Shown: in pieces, positions 58,101-64,000 of the stretch | How positions within the stretch are numbered: the stretch's first letter is position 1 | Layout of the letters: every line of letters begins with the position of its first letter | Source: Zygnema cylindricum | Lineage: Eukaryota > Streptophyta > Zygnematophyceae > Zygnematales > Zygnemataceae | Reading direction: 5' to 3' | Length of the DNA: 64,000 nt | Assembly (NCBI GenBank): GCA_037447655.1 | Contig: JBBHKE010002304.1 | Span: 62,001-126,000, forward strand | Notes under the pieces: generated by a model | What the model was told of the DNA's origin: nothing | Seen by the model: only the letters and a program-made list of their open reading frames with translations | Databases searched by the model: none | Made by a program: the position numbers and the translations under genes

Positions 58101-59750
58101 CTATGCTTCATTGCCACTGGACTTCAACAAAACGTCCATTCTTGATCCAGGCTGGTATTCCTCAGGTTCTCCTTTAGGCCAAAAAACTCGAGCACTTCGT
58201 TTTCCATGTAAACGAATCGTCGAATTTCCCGCGTCCACCTCAAGTAAAGTGCCTTCCCTTAAACCAACGGTGGGTAAAGCATTGTCTTCCTCATCCGTAT
58301 ATTGTCGAATTCGTTGTTCTCTATTTTCTTCCATACTTACAGTGAGGCCCAATTCTTGCATTTTTGCTTTTGGTTCAGGATCCTGCAAAAGGAAGACCCA
58401 ATAAGGAATACCTAATAAGTCCGTCTACTGGTTTTCATCTATAATAACCTGTGAACAACTGATGCCAAATAATTAAGTTCAAAAAAAATATGCACATCCC
58501 TCTTTTCCGTTTCTCCGAAAACAACCATTTCGTAGAAACTTTCACAACTCCAGCCTGTGGAGTACTTTTCCATGCGACTCTTTTCGTGTGACACTGACAA
58601 GATCTCTCACCTGATAATGTGGACTGATGTTGAAAGGCACCAGTCCCAGGCCTTGGAAAGAAGGAATGGGGCAGATGGGCATGCATATGGAGGTGTGCAC
58701 GGTGGCTCCCGCACATGTGGAGCCGCAGCTGGAGCTCATGAAGAGAAGCTCGCCACTCAGCACACGCCTCTGGATGGTTTCGATTAAGTCCGGGAAAGAG
58801 TGGAGTATTTTAAGAAGTCGGAAGGTATTTCCTCCCCCAATGAACAGAGCCTGGGCTTCTTTGACAGCTGCCACCTGTCACACGAAAAGGGACCACTTGA
58901 GTACCTCCAAACGACAGACGCTGGAACCCTAATGACGATGACAAAAAAACCGCGAGAAAGACTAAAGAAAAAAACCTTAAGAAACACTAAAAAAAAGAAA
59001 GGATCGGGAGGAATAAAATGACTCTGCAAGTGTCTTTTGGCAACAACATGAATTAGTTTTACAAACCTCTGTCCCCTCGGATTCGCATAGGACGAGAGCG
59101 AGAGGGACAGGGGGAGAGGGGGAGAGGGAGAGCAGGAGGAAGAGGGAGGGAGGGAGGGAGCGAGGGAGGAGAGAGGGAGGGAGCGAGGGGGAGGAGCGAG
59201 GGAGGGAGGGAGGGAGGGGATGGGAGGGGAGGGGGGAGACAGACAAGGAAAGAGAGAGGGTGGGGGAAGAGGAAAAGGGAGAGGGGGAGGGAGAGAAGGA
59301 TAGAGGGAGAGTGAAGAGGGGGTGGAAGGGGAGGGAGAGAGGGATAGAGGGAGGGCGAGAGAGGGAGAGTGAGAGGTAGAGCGAGAGCGAAAGCGAGAGG
59401 GAGAGGGAGAGAGAGAGATTTTCCCGTACCGGATCAGCCGCGTGGTGAATGGAGGTGCAGTCAAACCCTAATTCTGCCAGTCGAGCCCTCGGCCTCCCCG
59501 TGTGGTCCCTCGGCTGGCCTCTGACGTCATAGTGCAGGGCCGCCTGGTTGCCGAAGTATCCCTCGCAGTCCTTCAGCGCCCAGGGCACGAACAGCACGCG
59601 TGACACGTCAGCACTCCGCAGAAACCGCTGGACAGTTTCCCCGCAATGGCCGAGGTATGTGCCTCTGTACAGAGTAGAATTGGCCACCAGGAGGGCGCGA
59701 GTCTGGACGCCACGTGGCAGACTGCTGGCTCTCACGTGAGAGCGCCAGGT
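58101..59750 (-). CDS. Alpha-aspartyl dipeptidase (peptidase E, family S51), 5' exon missing
   Basis: This family cleaves N-terminal aspartyl dipeptides, a scavenging reaction in the cytosol. Exons on the minus strand: about 59430-59750 (107 codons), 58611-58874 (88 codons), 58101-58382 (93 codons plus stop), joined by GT-AG introns in phase 0. Exon 1 has ALLVANSTL (family L-L-x-S-N-S-T), VLFVPWAL and SIHHAADP. Exon 2 has LFIGGGNTFRLLK, the nucleophile region LLFMSSSCGST, MPICP and NISPHY. Exon 3 has REQRIRQY and GLREG. The Ser, His (NISPH) and Glu (LREG) of the known Ser-His-Glu triad are all present, but the nucleophile elbow reads SSSCG instead of the usual G-x-S-A-G, and the 'TTNDMPI' segment is TSICMPI. 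Intron 1 is dominated by a 330-bp GA/CT tract. A start codon in frame with exon 1 was not found before an upstream stop, so another 5' exon is likely beyond 59750, where TTGCAG could be its acceptor. Confidence 0.82.
59090..59420 (+). repeat. GA-rich tract in the dipeptidase intron
   Basis: GGGAGGGAGAGGG-type simple sequence on the plus strand, that is a pyrimidine tract in the transcript, filling most of the first intron seen. It makes long artefactual proline/serine/leucine frames on the minus strand. Confidence 0.88.
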
Positions 59751-61076
59751 CTGCAACAGGAGCCATGGCAGTATGCAGAACAGACTTAGGGTTCCAGAAA
59801 TGTGTACGGACGCAGGTTAGGGTAAGGCCAGCTGATGTCAGCAATCAGAGCTGGCGGGAAGGTCAACAACAGAGAATGACAGGTCGCCACGTGGTAAGAA
59901 AAGGGAAAGACAGCGCGCCTGTAGGCTCGCGGAAGCTTCTCCGGACAGGTGGCGCAGCCATGGTCCTGCGCTGCCAGCAGCTGACACGTGTCCCAGCAGC
60001 CTTCCCGCGAATCTACGGAACTGGAACCGTACCATGCTTCCTCCGCAGATTCTGCGCCACTGTACTTTGGAGGGAGCTGGAAAGCAATAGAATCACGGAA
60101 TATAAAAAGAGATTTGCTAGGCGGACACTCCCAATTGCTGGGTGGACATCCCCCAAACATGACCGTACGAATCGTACACTTTGAGAACACCCACCGCACA
60201 GAGAGGGACGTCCGCCTAAACCGTCATCCGTACTGACGGCCGCTAACACCCCTGTCTGACAAGTGACAACACGCCGTGGAGACGTCGGCGCCAACATGTG
60301 GGAGGTAATGAATTTTGTGACAACGGATGACGACATTGTTTTGAGAAGGTAAATATTGTTTTAAGACGACAAATGTATGTACGTTCAAGACATGCCGTCG
60401 AATGTTTCAATCTACGGTTCAAAATAAATCCATTTCACGTCAGCTTTCTTTCTAGAAATTGTGAGTTTGACTGTACCCTAAAAAAAATCTGAGTGAATAA
60501 TCGGCGGCAGTTGAACCTTTTACGGGACAGGAAACTGAATGAGATCTGCAGACAAACCTATCCTCTGATTTGTTCGCATAACCTTGGATTTTATATTGTG
60601 TATGTCATTGTATGCTGCGTACTTTTTTGATTGACATCCATGAGTGCCACGTGGTGTATCCTGCCGAAAACCTCGTAGCTGCCACCTCTGGCGGCAGCCT
60701 TTCCAAGCGCGTTGTCAGCGAGGCTCTTAGCGGCCATCAGTACGGACCCAAATCTTTGACCGACTTAAGCCTCGCATCCAAAATCGTAATCACATGTCAG
60801 ATTTGTACGTGCGTGCGCACTGTATCATTCTACTAGATTTGTTTAAATGTTGTAAAACCCAAAATTCCTTCAACGAAAGCTGAGATGGAAAAGGGAGCGA
60901 CAACGAATATCCTCGGTCAAAGATTTTTTCGTCGCTTTTGGTGGATCTGCATCCACCTGTCCGAAGGCACGTGGCTTACGGCGTGCGATTTTGTCATCGC
61001 TTCTCCATCGCGGAACGTATCCAAGTTTTCCAAGTGAACCAAGTGTTCACGTCCACTTTGTGGCTACACCGCGAAT
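59751..61076. other. Upstream region of the dipeptidase gene, no gene assigned
   Basis: More GC-rich than the rest of the window, with overlapping frames on both strands (for example minus 59786-60199 and plus 59714-60184), none with a recognised domain. The missing first exon of the dipeptidase is expected here. A plus-strand frame at 60612-60836 is also unrecognised. Confidence 0.4.
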
Positions 61077-61569
61077 CGTAATTAGAGTAATGAAAAAATT
61101 AGAGTACAAAAGCTAAAAAATAAAATTAGAGTAATGAACGCTAGTTTATGTGATAGAGCTGTTTCAACTATGAAGTTTACTTTAATTTATTTAAGTACTC
61201 TAATTTGGCACGCTAATATCCTCTACTGTAAATAGGGTATTCGTACAGAATTTGGCAAAACCGTACAGTTTATCGTCACTATGACGTTTGCACTACGCGG
61301 TTTGTTAAAACGCAGTTACATGATAACGGCCTGTATTAAATCATTATTTGTACTTTTTTACTTAATAAAGTACAATTTTGTACGGTCAGAGGTCATCCGT
61401 ACTACACACTATTTAAAATTAACCTTTATTAGAATAAAAAATGCTAATTAAACTTTACCTTAAATAGAATAATGAAAAAAATTAGAATCATTTACTCTAT
61501 TTCATGTGATAGAGTCGAAATTTCGAGCGACCGAATTAGAGTAATTTACTCTAATTACGATTCGCGGTG
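61077..61569. mobile_element. Family D element, long sub-type, copy 2 (493 bp)
   Basis: Ends CACCGCGAATCGTAATTAGAG and CTCTAATTACGATTCGCGGTG are well preserved and flanked by TA on both sides. The interior matches 26990-27489 over most of its length. This is the better copy of the long sub-type and may be closest to its parent element, but it has no transposase frame. Confidence 0.85.
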
Positions 61570-62609
61570 TAGTGTCCTCCTTGAGGGTACAAAGTACAGT
61601 AGCCACAAAATGGATGGATTGAGCGATTGCGTCGCGGTTGCGAAATAGCAAAAAATCGGACGGTCGTTTACGCCTGTTTTTGGAGAATTTTGATAAAAAA
61701 TGCAAAATGGTACAAAAGTCAAAAACGTACGCCATCTAGTAAACAACCCCACTTTTTCGCTAATGGAGGTCCACCCTTACGTGGACAGCCCGCATGACGC
61801 AATGGATGTCCTCAAAAGTGTACTATTTTTAGTATGAACATTTTTAGGCGTGTTCACTAGCAATATCTGATGTCGACCTATCGAGTCTCAACAAAAAAAG
61901 TAAAGAACGCTTGCTATGTATTTTAGATTTAGGAAATCTCAATCCGAACCGTCCATTATGCACCTGTTCCGAAAAGAACAATTTCATATCCTGACCGACT
62001 GGCGGTGTAGCCCTACCGGCCGCAACATTTTTTTCCCTTTCGGCGAACGTTCGCCGGTACGGTACGGAAGGGTTAGCGTAAAAAAAAATCCGTTGCAAAT
62101 TCCATATTCTTTACGTATAATCAAGTTCGCAGTTTAACTGGAACATGCTGACGCTTAACTAGGTCAGACGCGGACTGTTTGTTCCCTTGTGAATAAGAAA
62201 ATATCGGCGATACGACACATCGAACATTGTAGGCTGAGCCGCTGAGGTTCTGAGAAGCTTTTTCATGGAAGGGAAACCCTAAAAAAACAAGAGGAGGGCT
62301 TGTAACTCAGACAACAATAAATAAACAGAAAGAAAAGGAAAAGAGGATATTTTAGGCGATATTACAAAGGAGGAGATCACGGATCACAAATAAAAAAGAG
62401 TAAAGGAGGTTTTGTACGGAAAGAAACAACCGTGACAAAACCTTGTTTAACCCTAGAAAAGGAAGAAGAAGAAGGAGAAGGAGAGGATTAACTGTACAAA
62501 CTGAGTACAGGAGAACAAGAAGAAACTGGAAATGAGAAGCTGAAAACAGAAGCAAAATAACAGCTAGGGCTAAGAATAGCATAAAGTTAAGAAGACAAAA
62601 GAGAAATTG
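61570..62609. other. Spacer and probable 5' flank of the small membrane protein gene
   Basis: No gene was recognised. A-rich, G-rich sequence from 62280 to 62600 (AGGAAGAAGAAGAAGG-like) probably includes the 5' untranslated region of the next gene. Confidence 0.4.
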
Positions 62610-63697
62610 ATGATGGATTTTGACAGGCGAATGAAGATTGTGACATTTGTCGTTACTGGAGCTGCAACCGTGATGCTCATAACAGCAAACTATGGCGACC
62701 AACCAAATATTGGCAGTGATGTGTGTTTATTTCTCCAAAGATCCTCACTATATTTTGTCTGTATTTCTCATCTTCATCTTCTTTGCATCCACACTTATTT
62801 TCAGGCCCTCAGCAAATGACAAAATTTTCCAAAATGGTATTTTCTATAAAAGTCTTGGGGTATTTAAAACCGAATCACATAATGTATCTTAAAAATGAAA
62901 AAAAAGTTGGAAGGAATTTGTAGGGTGATTAGAAAGCAGTGAGACTGAAGGACTCGAATATAAAAAAAAATAATAAAAAAAAAAATACAGCACGTTATCT
63001 TCAATTTTTTTATCGGCCTGACACATTCAACCCGTTTCAGTTGTTTGTTTCTGAAAATTTCAAACGAGAATGTATAACCAAGCGCAAGTACTTCAGATTT
63101 GTTTCGCAATAAACATTTTGTTTTATTTTTGTTAAGGCCTTCATTATCGCCGTTTGCTTGGGTATCTGCTCTTTTTCTTTACATCTTCCTTGTTGGCCCA
63201 TGCATCCTTGTTTGTGTTCCGTACACTGCCCATCGTTATTAGCATTAACGTTATGACTGGTAATCCCAAAGGATTAGCAATACTAATTTAGTCGAAGGAC
63301 ACGTTCCTTAAATAATGTTGTTAACACTATTTTTTCGTGGTGTAGTTTCCTCCTCGTTTTCTACTTTAGTCTCTTTACTATCCTCTCACCTGCTCTTTTG
63401 TCTAGTAATGTAGATGAAGTTCAATATTCGGTCGTGGTTGGACACGATATGGCCCCTTAAAGGCCTATGTTTGCTTGTTTTATTCTTGGAATCATTTATT
63501 CTTTAACACTTGGTCATGTAGCCATTTTCTATGTTTTGTGGCTTTCGAATCACATGTGCGAGTCTTTTGAAATCCTGTTCTTTTATGTCGTCTTTCAGGC
63601 ACAAAAGGTACTTAAATCAGCCTGGAAATGGATGTGGAAGCCAAGTGAAAATGACATTGAAGAGATTCGACGGCGACAAGAAAGAGACCGACAATGA
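62610..63697 (+). CDS. Probable small single-pass membrane protein, at least two exons
   Basis: I do not recognise the family. The first exon, 62610-62720 (37 codons), encodes MMDFDRRMK followed by a hydrophobic segment IVTFVVTGAATVMLITA (residues about 10-26) and NYGDQPNIGSD, ending at a GTGTGT donor. The last exon, 63599-63697, begins after TTTCAG and encodes AQKVLKSAWKWMWKPSENDI and an acidic/basic helix-like tail ending RRQERDRQ. Joined directly they give about 69 residues with phase 0 at the junction. An extra exon near 62807 is possible but not in a clearly compatible frame. The short N-terminal anchor plus charged tail is typical of small organelle-membrane subunits, but that is only an impression. 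A family D MITE fragment (63234-63342) lies in the intron. Confidence 0.5.
63234..63342. mobile_element. Family D MITE, short copy 9 (109 bp)
   Basis: Left end CACTGCCCATCGTTATTAGC and right end TTTTTTCGTGGTG, both flanked by TA. It contains the 'ctaatttagtcgaaggacacg' and 'ccttaaata' interior of the family. It is internally shortened. Confidence 0.65.
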
Positions 63698-64000
63698 AAC
63701 TAAAGGCTACAAATAGACAGTGAGGGCGACCAAGTCATTCCGAACAAAAACAAGACTAGCTAAGCATCGGCTTAATCCAATTGTAACAGCAATATTGGCG
63801 TTTATCAAGGCCATTATACTTGTTCCCTGAAATTCCTATGTAGATAGAGCTGACTCGGCAAACTTACGCAATAATCTCAACGATTGTGGTGAACAATAAG
63901 TTGCACGCAAGATAAGTCTTATTTTCATCAATTCTCTTTTAGAGCAAAACAAGTTTAGGCTTTTAGCAAGTACTCTGTAAGCGGAAGAAGTCAATCTTTC
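63698..64000. other. Right edge, 3' flank of the small gene
   Basis: Nothing recognised beyond a likely 3' untranslated region. Confidence 0.4.

Noticed and set aside
58784-59464. 226-codon minus-strand frame rich in Ser/Pro/Leu
   Set aside because: It is the translation of the GA/CT tract in the dipeptidase intron; the real exons flank it with good splice sites.
59430-59766. ATG at 59766 as start of the dipeptidase
   Set aside because: It is out of frame with the conserved exon, and in-frame sequence upstream meets a TAA before any ATG. A missing 5' exon is more likely.

Overview
The window looks like nuclear DNA of a streptophyte (a green plant or charophyte-type alga). It is AT-rich, genes are split by GT-AG introns, and the protein phosphatase 2A and NSA2 exons translate to plant-like sequences with conserved intron-exon joins. 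There is no prokaryotic operon structure. I cannot name the species. The Copia-type elements with a half-tRNA primer site, and a bacterial-type dipeptidase E gene, make me lean weakly towards an early-diverging lineage such as a charophyte alga or bryophyte.

Genes are sparse and none is shared with its neighbours in an operon. From left to right they are: the first exon of the 40S assembly factor LTV1 (minus, 975-1505, rest off the left edge); one exon of a DUF3128-like protein (minus, about 9.0 kb); a complete NSA2 gene for 60S ribosome assembly (minus, 43.9-48.1 kb, 10 exons, 260 aa); a complete PP2A catalytic subunit gene (plus, 50.7-55.5 kb, 12 exons, 313 aa); an alpha-aspartyl dipeptidase (S51) gene on the minus strand (58.1-59.75 kb, first exon not found); and a probable small membrane protein (plus, 62.6-63.7 kb). 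NSA2 and PP2A are divergently transcribed across a 2.5-kb spacer.

Most of the rest is mobile DNA in nests. From 15.8 to 28.6 kb, hAT-like non-autonomous elements (8-bp target duplications) sit inside one another, and one contains a decayed 6.2-kb Copia retrotransposon (minus strand, 18355-24547). From 33.6 to 41.9 kb a solo LTR with a perfect 5-bp target duplication has been split by an LTR-internal-LTR-internal-LTR array of the same family in the opposite orientation (period 2355 bp, one base difference seen between units). This family and the Copia element both carry a primer-binding site matching the anticodon region of initiator tRNA-Met. A TA-flanked MITE family (here called D) has at least eleven copies across the window. 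Relics of a hAT/DUF659 transposase lie at 30.5-32.6 kb, with the two halves on opposite strands.

Long purine/pyrimidine tracts occur at 9.1, 28.7-29.1, 50.4, 57.4 and 59.1 kb. The 28.7-kb tract runs into a 702-base assembly gap (29084-29785). I found no CRISPR array, rRNA or intact tRNA gene.
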